Origin: Flammeovirgaceae bacterium UBA4659
GTDB taxonomy: Bacteria > Bacteroidota > Bacteroidia > Cytophagales > Cyclobacteriaceae
Reading direction: 5' to 3'
NCBI GenBank assembly: GCA_002405445.1
Contig: DHLV01000113.1
Location: 28,443 to 36,605 of the forward strand
Length of the DNA stretch: 8,163 nt
Shown: one piece after another, positions 1 through 7,023 of the stretch
How the letters are laid out: each line of letters opens with the position of its first letter
Position numbering within the stretch: the first letter of the stretch is position 1
Made by a program: the position numbers and the translations under genes
The notes under the pieces: generated by a model
Told to the model about the DNA's origin: nothing
Databases searched by the model: none
What the model saw: only the letters and a program-made list of their open reading frames with translations

Positions 1-2
1 TA

Positions 3-1082
3 ATACCCTGCTCCAGCCGCCACACGTTGTTAGGATCAATTCTAGGCGTTGGATTAGCCTACTCATTTTTGCCAGAAGCTTCTGGCGCAGCTGTGAACTG
101 GAGCAAAGCAGAGGAAATAGGTATCTCACTTCTCGTTTCACCTTTGTTCGGCTTTTCGATGACCATTGTGTTGATGTTTTTGCTGCGTTCATTTACCAAA
201 AAATCTGAAATGGGCGAACTTCTATTCAAAGAACCCAAGAAAAATCAACCACCGCCATGGTGGATTCGTGGTATACTTCTTTTGACTTGCACCTCCGTCA
301 GCATTGCGCATGGGGCCAACGATGGGCAAAAAGGGGTGGGCCTAGCAATGCTAGTTTTGATTGGGATTGTTCCAACTTATTTCGCGTTAAATGATGATAT
401 TGACATTTCGCGATTGCCGTCTTCGGTGACAATCGTGGAACAAGTTCTTTCGGCCGTAGACAGCACCGTGCTTTCCAAATCTCAGCAGGAAAAACTCGCG
501 GTATCAATTACCAAGAATGCACATTTGAAACATATGTTTGATAGCATTCAAACATTGAGCGATATACCACGCAAAGAAAAATTTGAAATCCGTAAAGACG
601 TAATGCTAGTTAGCCGCAACGTTGCCAAGTTACTTGAAGACGAAGACCTTCGCCTAAGCGAAAACGATCGAAAGAAATTAACAGCAAGTATCGAAGACAT
701 AAAGCAACTTACCGACTATGCACCCACCTGGGTTTTGTTGATGATTTCTCTTTCCCTGGGTATCGGCACCATGATTGGGTGGAAAAGAATTGTGAAGACA
801 ATTGGCGAAAAAATTGGAAAAGAACATCTTACCTATGCGCAAGGCGCCAGTTCAGAGCTTGTGGCTGCAAGTACAATAGGCGTATCATCGTATTTAGGTT
901 TGCCGGTGAGCACCACCCATGTGCTGTCATCCGGTATTGCAGGAAGCATGGTTGCCAGCAAGGGCATTAAGAATTTGCAGCAAGATACGGTTCGCAATAT
1001 TTTGATTGCATGGCTATTGACACTGCCCGTTGTAATGATTGTATCGGGTGGCTTGTTTTTGCTGTTTCGGTATCTTTTTTAA
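3..1082 (+). CDS. PiT family inorganic phosphate transporter, 3' part (5' end outside window)
   Basis: Integral inner-membrane permease that brings inorganic phosphate into the cell with a coupling cation (known for the PiT/PF01384 family). The frame is open to the left edge and begins inside a family motif (IPCSSRHTLLGS), so the TTG at 27 is not a real start; the N-terminal half, with the first GAND-type repeat, is missing. Visible parts: the end of the first inverted repeat; the second-repeat signature GANDGQKG at bases 312-335; a hydrophilic, mostly helical insert of about 110 residues (bases about 390-730); then hydrophobic helices and the second PVSTTH motif near bases 903-920. The protein ends in a hydrophobic helix and short tail. 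The insert and the GANDGQKG wording resemble the long PiT transporters I recall from Bacteroidota. One oddity is Arg (bases 18-20) where relatives have Ser in the SSSH motif. The gene converges on recN with 13 bp between stops. No phoU/DUF47-like gene is in view. The family call is secure; substrate specificity is inferred. Confidence 0.93.
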   Translation: MPCSSRHTLLGSILGVGLAYSFLPEASGAAVNWSKAEEIGISLLVSPLFGFSMTIVLMFLLRSFTKKSEMGELLFKEPKKNQPPPWWIRGILLLTCTSVSIAHGANDGQKGVGLAMLVLIGIVPTYFALNDDIDISRLPSSVTIVEQVLSAVDSTVLSKSQQEKLAVSITKNAHLKHMFDSIQTLSDIPRKEKFEIRKDVMLVSRNVAKLLEDEDLRLSENDRKKLTASIEDIKQLTDYAPTWVLLMISLSLGIGTMIGWKRIVKTIGEKIGKEHLTYAQGASSELVAASTIGVSSYLGLPVSTTHVLSSGIAGSMVASKGIKNLQQDTVRNILIAWLLTLPVVMIVSGGLFLLFRYLF

Positions 1083-1095
1083 CGCGCTGCGCGCA

Positions 1096-2748
1096 TTAGC
1101 TTTGCAGTAGTTCCTTGGCATTCTCTCTTGCCTTAGCAGACGGTTTAGCACCCGAAATCATCTGTGCAATTTCATCGATGCGCTCACTTGGCGTAAGCGG
1201 CCTGATATGACTGACAGTTTTTGCTGTTGAGTTGTCTTTATACACAAAATAGTGAACCTCGCCTTTTGCGGCTATTTGCGGTAAATGGGTAATGGCAATC
1301 AATTGATGCTTCACTGCCATGTCCTTCATCATCCTGCCGAGCTGTAAGGCAATTTCTCCGGAGACACCCGTGTCGATCTCATCCAGGATGAGGGTGGGCA
1401 ACGAACTCTTCTCCGCAAGGATATACTGAATTGCAAACATAAACCGGGAAAACTCTCCCCCTGATGCCACCTGGGCGAGTGCCCTCGGGGCAATTCCTTT
1501 GTTGGCGCTGAACAACAGTTCAATACTATCAATGCCTGAACCCGATGGGGCTACCGCGCGGTGGTCGATCTTGATGGTAGCATCAGGCATCCCCAGGTGT
1601 TTAAGCAACCCCGACAATTGCTTTGATAACGCAGCGAATGTTTTTTGTCGTGACTCAGAAAGTTTGACGCCCCAGTCTTCTACTTGTTTCTGGTGGCGTT
1701 TTACTGCTGCCTCAGATTGAGCCAGTTCGGTGTCTAGGTTAGATGACTTACGATATTTTTCTTCCAGTTGCTGCTGCAGCTGAAGCAGTTGGGTTACTGT
1801 GGTAGCGCGGTGTTTTTTCAACAACTGATAAATGGTGCTCAGCCTGTCGCGTGTCTCCTGCGCACGGCCGGGGTCAAACTCAACCCATTCTTCCTCTTTT
1901 TGAATCTCTTGGGCGATGTCTTCCAGTTCGATGCGCGCACTTTCAAAACGTTCCAGCAGTTTTTCATATACCGGTGAAAATGAAGCGATCGCATTGAGAT
2001 GAGCGCGCACGGAACTAAGTGCAGTACGGACAGATACGTCCGCATTTTCAAGAATCGAATGTGCATTCACCAGGTTTAATTTGATCTCCTCGGCATGGTC
2101 CTGCACTTGCTGGTCGGCTTCCAGTGCCTGCATCTCCCCTTCCTTTAAATCAGCTTTTGAAAGCTCTTCCCACTGAAACCTGACAAAATCGTGCTCTTGC
2201 CTCAACGCCTCAGCTTCCTGTGCCAACGTTTCAAACCTGGCTTTTGCAGCGATGTAATCGCGCCAGACTTCTGTGTAAGCATTCAATATTCTTTCATTTC
2301 CGGCAAACGAATCAATCAATGACAATTGAAATCCTTTGTTTGCCAGGTCGAGTGTTTCGTGCTGGGAATGTATATGCAACAAGCGGTCGCCTACAGTACG
2401 CATAACATCGAGTGTCACAGGCGAATCGTTGATGAAAGCTCTGCTCTTTCCTCCCGGACTGACTTCCCTGCGAATCAAGGTTTGATCCTGATAGTCTAAA
2501 TCGAGCCTTTCAAAAAGTGATTTCATCTTATATTCCGACACATCAAATAAACCTTCAACCGAGCACTTTTCGTTTTCATCCCAAAGTGTTTTTGCATCTG
2601 CGCGGTTGCCGAGCAGAAGCCCTATCGCGCCCAGCATGATGGATTTTCCCGCTCCTGTTTCACCGGTTACTACATTCAACTGGCGCGATGGGGTGATGTG
2701 CAACTCACGAATGAGTGCATAATTCTTGATGGTAAGACTCAACAGCAT
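1096..2748 (-). CDS. recN: DNA repair protein RecN
   Basis: SMC-like ATPase that acts early in recombinational repair of double-strand breaks, in the cytoplasm on DNA (family knowledge). At 550 aa it has the usual RecN length. Visible domains: an N-terminal ATPase half with Walker A GETGAGKS at residues 29-36; a central charged helical region, about residues 155-380, that should form the antiparallel coiled coil; and a C-terminal ATPase half with the RecN signature VASGGEFSR (427-435), Walker B LILDEID (453-459) followed by TGVSG, and the switch His in AITHLPQIAAKG. All ATPase residues appear intact. ATG at 2748 gives the canonical MLLSLTIKNYALI start. It is the last gene of the minus-strand run, 62 nt after porD. 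No LexA-type operator or separate promoter was recognised in that gap, so it may be expressed with the upstream genes. Confidence 0.98.
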   Translation of the reverse strand: MLLSLTIKNYALIRELHITPSRQLNVVTGETGAGKSIMLGAIGLLLGNRADAKTLWDENEKCSVEGLFDVSEYKMKSLFERLDLDYQDQTLIRREVSPGGKSRAFINDSPVTLDVMRTVGDRLLHIHSQHETLDLANKGFQLSLIDSFAGNERILNAYTEVWRDYIAAKARFETLAQEAEALRQEHDFVRFQWEELSKADLKEGEMQALEADQQVQDHAEEIKLNLVNAHSILENADVSVRTALSSVRAHLNAIASFSPVYEKLLERFESARIELEDIAQEIQKEEEWVEFDPGRAQETRDRLSTIYQLLKKHRATTVTQLLQLQQQLEEKYRKSSNLDTELAQSEAAVKRHQKQVEDWGVKLSESRQKTFAALSKQLSGLLKHLGMPDATIKIDHRAVAPSGSGIDSIELLFSANKGIAPRALAQVASGGEFSRFMFAIQYILAEKSSLPTLILDEIDTGVSGEIALQLGRMMKDMAVKHQLIAITHLPQIAAKGEVHYFVYKDNSTAKTVSHIRPLTPSERIDEIAQMISGAKPSAKARENAKELLQS

Positions 2749-2810
2749 CTACGGGTAAAATTACTACTTGTATGCAGAATTTTGAAGGTCGGCCCTAAAT
2801 TACCACACAG

Positions 2811-3719
2811 CTACTTCGGCAGAATTATCTGGTAAATATCCCGTTTGGGGTCTAGCTGCGTCAAAATATCAAAGGCCTCGCGCCTGATGTTCAGATTCCC
2901 GCCCTCAGAAAAAACCTTAGCCAACTCCGCGGCCTTGGCATCAAAAAAAGAAATCACAAAAATCGAAGTAGGGTGAATCGTCCATACCTTTTTAACATTC
3001 CGCAGCGCATCCAATATTTTCTCGCGGCTTTGGTCGGGGTTCTTGCTAAACGTATCTAAAGCCAGACGATGGTAGGCATAGCTATTTTTGCGCAGGTCTA
3101 CCATTTGCGGGTTGTTCAAATTTTCCAGCAGGGCATTTCGGCTGCGTGTGCTGGCCAACGGTTGCCAGCCTGGCCTGCCCGAAGATTGCGCGTTATTCAC
3201 CACAATCAATGCTTTCTGAATAAATTGAGTGCCACCCAACTCACTGAACGAATCATAATCCATGGCCAAAATCACGTATGCATAAAAGGCCAACATGGAT
3301 GTGAGGTTGGTGATGAACGTATTGTCATTATACTCCAACGGCTGCGATTCGAGATAGTCAAACTCAAAATCCCGGTCGGCAAAGTTGAACAAAACACTTT
3401 CATAATTTGAGTTGTAGATCGGCCGTGCGATGGTAATTTGAGCGTTGGCTTTAAACTGCCCAATGGCAGGCATTTGTGTAATATTCAAGAAAATACCACA
3501 CTCAATACGCTCGTGGTTTTTGTATGAATCGTTTGTCCACTTGCGGGTATTCAAAAACGTGCTGATGGAACGTTCCAAGTCTTTGAAAACAGAGCGGTCA
3601 GATGTTTGAATCTGACCTGCCTCGATGGTGACTTTACAATTCAACTCTTGACCATGGCCTACCCGTGGCAGCAGCCAAATAAGAGAACCAAAAATGAAGA
3701 TGGTGCAGATCCTAATCAT
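2811..3719 (-). CDS. porD: PorD-like type IX secretion protein (DUF4835 family)
   Basis: A 302-aa exported protein of the Bacteroidota-specific DUF4835 family, which public annotation names PorD and links to the type IX secretion system; its molecular role is not well defined. A signal peptide is visible: Arg at position 3, a hydrophobic core at about 6-18, and likely cleavage after residue 23 (GHG/QE). The mature start, with QELNCKV, QTSDRSVFKDLERS and TRKWTNDSY, is the family hallmark as I recall it. The mature protein has just two cysteines (28 and 74), suggesting a disulfide. There is no lipobox and no further membrane segment, which points to a soluble periplasmic protein or one held at the outer membrane by partners. 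The ATG overlaps the coaBC stop by 8 nt (ATGATTAG), so translation is probably coupled to coaBC. Next to coaBC and recN is the expected place for this family in Bacteroidota, from memory. Family membership is firm; the T9SS role rests on the family name. Confidence 0.86.
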   Translation of the reverse strand: MIRICTIFIFGSLIWLLPRVGHGQELNCKVTIEAGQIQTSDRSVFKDLERSISTFLNTRKWTNDSYKNHERIECGIFLNITQMPAIGQFKANAQITIARPIYNSNYESVLFNFADRDFEFDYLESQPLEYNDNTFITNLTSMLAFYAYVILAMDYDSFSELGGTQFIQKALIVVNNAQSSGRPGWQPLASTRSRNALLENLNNPQMVDLRKNSYAYHRLALDTFSKNPDQSREKILDALRNVKKVWTIHPTSIFVISFFDAKAAELAKVFSEGGNLNIRREAFDILTQLDPKRDIYQIILPK

Positions 3720-4917
3720 GATGAAATTCCTTTACAATTACATCAACGATGTCTTTTGCTACTTCTTTCTTAGACTTCAAACTATATTTCTTCTCGTCAC
3801 CGGTTTTGCTGATGATTGAAATCTTATTCGTATCGTGCCGGAAACCAGCACCTGCATCATTTAAAGAGTTTAACACGATGAAGTCAAAATTTTTACTATT
3901 GATTTTTTTGAGGGCATTTGCTTTCTCATTTTCGGTTTCCAACGCAAAACCCACTACGATCTGGCCGTGATGTTTTTGTTTGCCCAGCAGCGCGGCAATA
4001 TCAACCGTTTCGGTCAACTCTACCATTAGCCTTTCAGAGGTCTTTTTTATTTTCTGGACAGCTTTCGCCACGGGTTTGTAATCGGCCACTGCTGCCGAAA
4101 GCACTGCAATATCAGATTGCGCAAAAACCTTTGAACTTGCATTGTACATATCCTCCGCAGACATTACCCGGGAAACGTGCACATTTGCGTGTACCAACTG
4201 AAGGTGGGTAGGCCCCGTTATCAAATGGACGGAGGCTCCCCTGTGAGCCAACTCTTCGGCTATTGCAAAACCCATTTTGCCGCTGCTATGGTTGCCGATA
4301 AATCGAACGGGGTCAAGAGCTTCATACGTGGGCCCCGCGGTGACCAATGCATTTTTACCGGCAAGGGTTTTGGGTTGTCCAAAATAATTCGATACCGAAG
4401 CTAAGATTTCTTCGGGCTCGGCCATGCGGCCATCGCCCACCAGCCCGCTGGCCAATTCGCCATGATTTGTATTTATGTGATAATGACCGCGCGCGGTAAG
4501 CGTGTGAATATTGGTTTGTGTGGCCGCATGCTGCAGCATATCTAAATCCATGGCCGGTGCAAAAAATACCGGGCACCGCGCAGAGAGATATACTGCCAGA
4601 AGCAGGTTGTCACACACTCCATGGGCCATTTTTGCAATTGTGTTGGCACTAGCCGGGGCAATCACTAACGCATCAGCCCACAACCCCAATTCAACATGAT
4701 TATTCCACCGGCCCTCGTTGTCACTTGTGAAGTCAGACAGAACCGGGTTTTTTGAAAGGGTAGAGAAAGTGAGTGGCGTGATGAAGTCTCGTGCGGCAGG
4801 TGTCATCACCACACGCACCGAGGCACCCGCTTTCACAAGCAGGCGAACCAGCACCGCAACCTTATAGGCAGCGATGCTGCCACTCACCGCCACAATGACT
4901 TTTTTGCCTGATATCAT
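3712..4917 (-). CDS. coaBC: Bifunctional phosphopantothenoylcysteine decarboxylase / phosphopantothenate-cysteine ligase
   Basis: Carries out two steps of coenzyme A synthesis in the cytoplasm: CoaB joins cysteine to 4'-phosphopantothenate using CTP, and CoaC (FMN-dependent) decarboxylates the product to 4'-phosphopantetheine. It is 401 aa, close to E. coli Dfp. CoaC half (1-about 180): GSIAAYK at 13-19, active-site His74 in NHVELGLWAD, the ASANT segment at 89-93, and the clamp PAMDLDM at 121-127. The flap reads ASGLVGDGRM (156-165), so the position of E. coli Cys158 is Ser157, and the usual Asn of PxMNxxMW is Asp124. CoaB half (about 185-401): VTAGPTYEALDPVRFIGNHSSGKMG with Asn209, AAVADYKP (275-282), the catalytic lysine K289 in QKIKK, and GFALETE (323-329). 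Start is ATG 4917, 48 nt after rpoZ; the stop overlaps the porD start. The Ser/Asp variants may be usual in this phylum and do not suggest a pseudogene. Confidence 0.98.
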   Translation of the reverse strand: MISGKKVIVAVSGSIAAYKVAVLVRLLVKAGASVRVVMTPAARDFITPLTFSTLSKNPVLSDFTSDNEGRWNNHVELGLWADALVIAPASANTIAKMAHGVCDNLLLAVYLSARCPVFFAPAMDLDMLQHAATQTNIHTLTARGHYHINTNHGELASGLVGDGRMAEPEEILASVSNYFGQPKTLAGKNALVTAGPTYEALDPVRFIGNHSSGKMGFAIAEELAHRGASVHLITGPTHLQLVHANVHVSRVMSAEDMYNASSKVFAQSDIAVLSAAVADYKPVAKAVQKIKKTSERLMVELTETVDIAALLGKQKHHGQIVVGFALETENEKANALKKINSKNFDFIVLNSLNDAGAGFRHDTNKISIISKTGDEKKYSLKSKKEVAKDIVDVIVKEFHHD

Positions 4918-4965
4918 AAGGGTGAAGTGCTGTGATTCCGGGGTCTGCCACCGGGCAACAAAGAG

Positions 4966-5301
4966 TTAATCTGCTTTTTCTTCCTCTGCACCCTGCTCGC
5001 GCATCCGGTACGTGAGCTTACCCTCCAAAAACTCTTCTGTAGCAGTGGTTGTTGGCTTGGGCATACGCTCGTAAAACCTTGAAATTTCAATCTGTTCTCT
5101 GTTTTCAAAAACCTCCTCCAGATTATCAACGGTAGTGGCGAAATCTGCCAGTTTACCGTTCAACTCCTCTTTTAAATTCACAGCTATTTGGCGGGCTCGC
5201 TTCGATATGATTACAACCGACTCATACAAGTTGCCGGTGGGGGAATATATTTTATCAATGTCGCGGGTAATGATTGACGGTTGTGTTGCCATAGGATTCA
5301 T
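4966..5301 (-). CDS. rpoZ: DNA-directed RNA polymerase subunit omega (Bacteroidota type)
   Basis: Small accessory subunit that helps fold and hold the beta' subunit in RNA polymerase. At 111 aa it is the short, acidic-tailed Bacteroidota form. The recognisable core is SIITRDIDKI, then GNLYESVVIISKRARQIAV (omega's conserved helix with the RARQ motif), followed by phylum-typical stretches DNLEEVFENREQIEISRFYER and EEFLEGKLTYR. The tail is charged and low in complexity. The start is the ATG at 5301, only 2 nt after the bamD stop; the ATG at 5292 (MATQPS) is an equally plausible start and would match the usual N-terminus better. No clear Shine-Dalgarno is seen at either, common in this phylum. 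The tight spacing to bamD suggests co-transcription and probable translational coupling. The bamD-rpoZ-coaBC order is the usual one in Bacteroidota, from memory. Confidence 0.92.
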   Translation of the reverse strand: MNPMATQPSIITRDIDKIYSPTGNLYESVVIISKRARQIAVNLKEELNGKLADFATTVDNLEEVFENREQIEISRFYERMPKPTTTATEEFLEGKLTYRMREQGAEEEKAD

Positions 5302-5303
5302 GT

Positions 5304-6158
5304 TTAAGATTTGAGATTTGTTGTTGCGCTTGTTTTTTGTTTATTCAATTTTTCGAGGCTATCACTATAGTATGATTCGACTTCTTTGATGAAATTACTT
5401 TTTGGGTAGTTGTCTACCAGTTCCTTGTAAAACTCAACGGTTGATGCGTAGCGCTCGCGCTGCTTCGACAGAATGCTTTGCTGCGCCAGTTTATACTGCG
5501 CCACCACCTTCAAGTAGGTGATTTCCTCCAAATATTTTGAATCCGGAAATCCTTTCTTGAAATTCTCAAACGCAATTACGGCAGCCTGATAGTACTTTAG
5601 TTTGAGATACTGGCGGGCATTATCAAACCCTTTCTTCTCAAGCTTTTGCTGGGTGGCAGAAATCACTTCGTTCGCTTTCTCGGCAAACTTGCCGTACGGA
5701 AACTGATTCACGTATGTCTGCATTGCGCCCATGGCTTCGATGCTGCTTTTTTGATCTAGGTTTTCAGCCGGTGAAGCAACGAAAAGGCTATAAGCATACA
5801 TGTAATAAGCTTCTTCAGCCATTTGGCTCCGACCGTAATTTTCAAAGAAAGTCTTGAACTGGTTGGATGCCAGCAAGTAGGTTTTTTCGTAAAACTGGCA
5901 ATAAGCCAGATAGAACTCCACCTTCTCACCCTCCGGCAAACCGCGAACGATAGGCAGGATCTGCTCAAACAAAATAGCCGTGTGGTAATAGTCTTTCTTT
6001 TCGTAATAATGGAGACCCGCCTGGTATTTCACTTTCCAGTCATCACTTTTTTCGAACTTCCTGAACTGACTGCAGGCCGTTGCCAGCAAAACCGCCACGA
6101 CAAGCACCGTCCATGATGGTTTATTTTGTGAAAGACAAGACAATTGGCGGAAAATCAA
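5304..6158 (-). CDS. bamD: Outer membrane protein assembly factor BamD (lipoprotein with TPR repeats)
   Basis: Periplasm-facing outer-membrane lipoprotein of the BAM complex, which inserts beta-barrel proteins. With the TTG start at 6158 it is 284 aa: a lipoprotein signal peptide with hydrophobic core SWTVLVVAVLLATA, and a lipobox ending at Cys29 followed by SQFRKFEKSDDW. TPR-like repeats follow: KYQAGLHYYEKKDYYHTAILFEQI, then the segment with LPEGEKVEFYLAYCQFYEK, then EEAYYMYAYSLF, ARQYLKLKYYQAAVIAFENF and YLKVVAQYKLAQQS, ending with VEFYKELVDNYPKSNF. This is the Bacteroidota BamD pattern. The frame stays open up to an ATG at 6251, but that would put over 59 residues before the lipid Cys, and a Bacteroidota-type promoter lies inside that extension, so I chose the TTG at 6158; the TTG at 6143 (Cys24) is the alternative. 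There is no in-frame ATG between the promoter and the lipobox. It is followed 2 nt later by rpoZ. Confidence 0.9.
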   Translation of the reverse strand: MIFRQLSCLSQNKPSWTVLVVAVLLATACSQFRKFEKSDDWKVKYQAGLHYYEKKDYYHTAILFEQILPIVRGLPEGEKVEFYLAYCQFYEKTYLLASNQFKTFFENYGRSQMAEEAYYMYAYSLFVASPAENLDQKSSIEAMGAMQTYVNQFPYGKFAEKANEVISATQQKLEKKGFDNARQYLKLKYYQAAVIAFENFKKGFPDSKYLEEITYLKVVAQYKLAQQSILSKQRERYASTVEFYKELVDNYPKSNFIKEVESYYSDSLEKLNKQKTSATTNLKS

Positions 6159-6181
6159 GGTTTTGACATCAAAATAGCCCG

Positions 6182-6211
6182 CAAATATAACTCTCGAGGG
6201 GCAATAATCAA
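6182..6211 (-). promoter_or_regulatory. Predicted Bacteroidota-type promoter (-33/-7) for bamD and downstream genes
   Basis: On the minus strand a TTG (6211-6209) is followed after exactly 19 nt by TATATTTG (6189-6182), a perfect match to the TAnnTTTG -7 element used by the Bacteroidota primary sigma factor. Transcription would begin about 5-8 nt further on (around 6174-6177), giving a short leader of roughly 15-20 nt to the TTG at 6158. The site lies in the 124-nt gap between the T9SS cargo gene and bamD, where a promoter is expected, and would serve the bamD-rpoZ-coaBC-porD-recN run. Promoter strength and the exact start point are inferred only. Confidence 0.6.
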
Positions 6212-6282
6212 TATCTGGCATGGCTGAGACTTTAGTAGCCATAAGATGCAAGCCAAAGGGAATTTAGTTGTAACCCACGTGG

Positions 6283-6987
6283 CTACTTCCTGACAATGAG
6301 TTTGCGGGTAAGGATACCGTTGTTATTGAGGTAAACAGTGTAGAAGTATAGGCCGGGCATGAGCTCGTCTGCCAGAATTTTCACCCTTGTTTCGTCAGGC
6401 ACCAGTTCGTATTCCCCCATGTCCTTACCTAAAACATTGTGTACTACTATCTTAGCCTGAATCGTCTCAGTGTGCAACTTGTAGTCGATGAATGCAATAT
6501 CCTGAACGGGGTTGGGGTATACATCGTGGATGGTGATGTCTCTTGACTGGAACACAAACGACCGGCCCGGCTTGTCTTCGACCACCAGAGTTGAAGCGCG
6601 GCCTACAATTTCACTGGGGGCGGTTCGCGAAAAAACTTCGATCTTGATGGCAGCTTGCATGGCCTGAATGCCGGCTTCGAAGGTATAATGCAGGTCGCCA
6701 GCGGTCTCGCCCGGTTCCAGCTTTTTGGTGATTTCTTCAACATGAGCATCCCAACAAGTCGCCCCAAGGCAGAAATATCCCCTTTGGGTATCACCCCATT
6801 CCGACTTTACTACACGAATCACGTATGTGTGCGCCTTATCAGAAATATTTCTGACTCGGATAGGGATTCGCACAGTCTGATTGGGGGATAGTTGATAGGA
6901 CTCGGCTGTTTCTGCGAGTTCGAAGCTTTGGGCGATGGAATGTGTTCCACCGACCAAAAGACCTATCAAAAAGGCCAAACGCTTCAT
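6283..6987 (-). CDS. Secreted protein with T9SS type A C-terminal sorting domain, function unknown
   Basis: A 234-aa exported protein. The start is ATG 6987 (MKRLAFLIGLLVGG), which gives a clean signal peptide with likely cleavage near residues 19-21 (SIAQ/SFEL). The frame extends upstream to a GTG at 7023, but those extra 12 residues would only lengthen the signal. Residues about 25-145 look like a beta-sandwich: a PNQTVRIPIRVRNIS strand pattern, then GYFCLGATCWD with Cys73 and Cys78, then LEPGETAGDLHYTFEAG. This recalls small Bacteroidota proteins with an extracellular Ig-like fold and a paired-Cys YFCxxxxC motif. The last 80 residues form the type A sorting domain: VYPNPVQDIAFIDY (Tyr157-Pro160), a VVHNVLGK strand, LMPGLYFYTV and the basic end KLIVRK. 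This domain directs passage through the T9SS and is usually removed, with the protein attached to the surface or released. It lies between the lptA-like gene (88-nt gap to its GTG, 124 to the ATG) and bamD. I assign no biochemical function. Confidence 0.87.
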   Translation of the reverse strand: MKRLAFLIGLLVGGTHSIAQSFELAETAESYQLSPNQTVRIPIRVRNISDKAHTYVIRVVKSEWGDTQRGYFCLGATCWDAHVEEITKKLEPGETAGDLHYTFEAGIQAMQAAIKIEVFSRTAPSEIVGRASTLVVEDKPGRSFVFQSRDITIHDVYPNPVQDIAFIDYKLHTETIQAKIVVHNVLGKDMGEYELVPDETRVKILADELMPGLYFYTVYLNNNGILTRKLIVRK

Positions 6988-7023
6988 GCCGTTTTTGAAC
7001 CAGTGTTTTGATTTGTTACCCAC

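Noticed and set aside
1074..1098. GC-rich CGCG-CTG-CGCG palindrome between the convergent PiT and recN stops, next to a T-run
   Set aside because: The stem is only 4-5 bp and the T-run precedes it on the plus strand, with no T-run following on either strand. It does not meet the pattern of a bidirectional intrinsic terminator.
2749..2810. Possible separate promoter or SOS box before recN
   Set aside because: The closest -7 match is TAATTTTA, without the terminal G and without a spaced TTG; no LexA-like palindrome is visible.
3069..3410. 113-codon plus-strand open frame antisense to porD
   Set aside because: It lies entirely inside a recognised gene; no domain or start context supports it.
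4918..4965. CCGG-containing short repeats in the rpoZ-coaBC gap as a hairpin or riboswitch
   Set aside because: The gap is only 48 nt and the pairing is 4 bp; it is too short and weak to call.
6159..6251. N-terminal extension of the bamD frame up to ATG 6251 as real coding sequence
   Set aside because: It would give a lipoprotein signal over 59 residues long with charged residues, and it contains a well-formed promoter.
6268..6286. Near-palindrome centred on CCACGTGG just after the T9SS cargo stop (GTAGCCACGTGGGTTAC on the minus strand)
   Set aside because: It could fold into a 6-bp stem with a 5-nt loop, but no T-run follows and there is no second copy in the window, so neither a terminator nor an operator can be supported.
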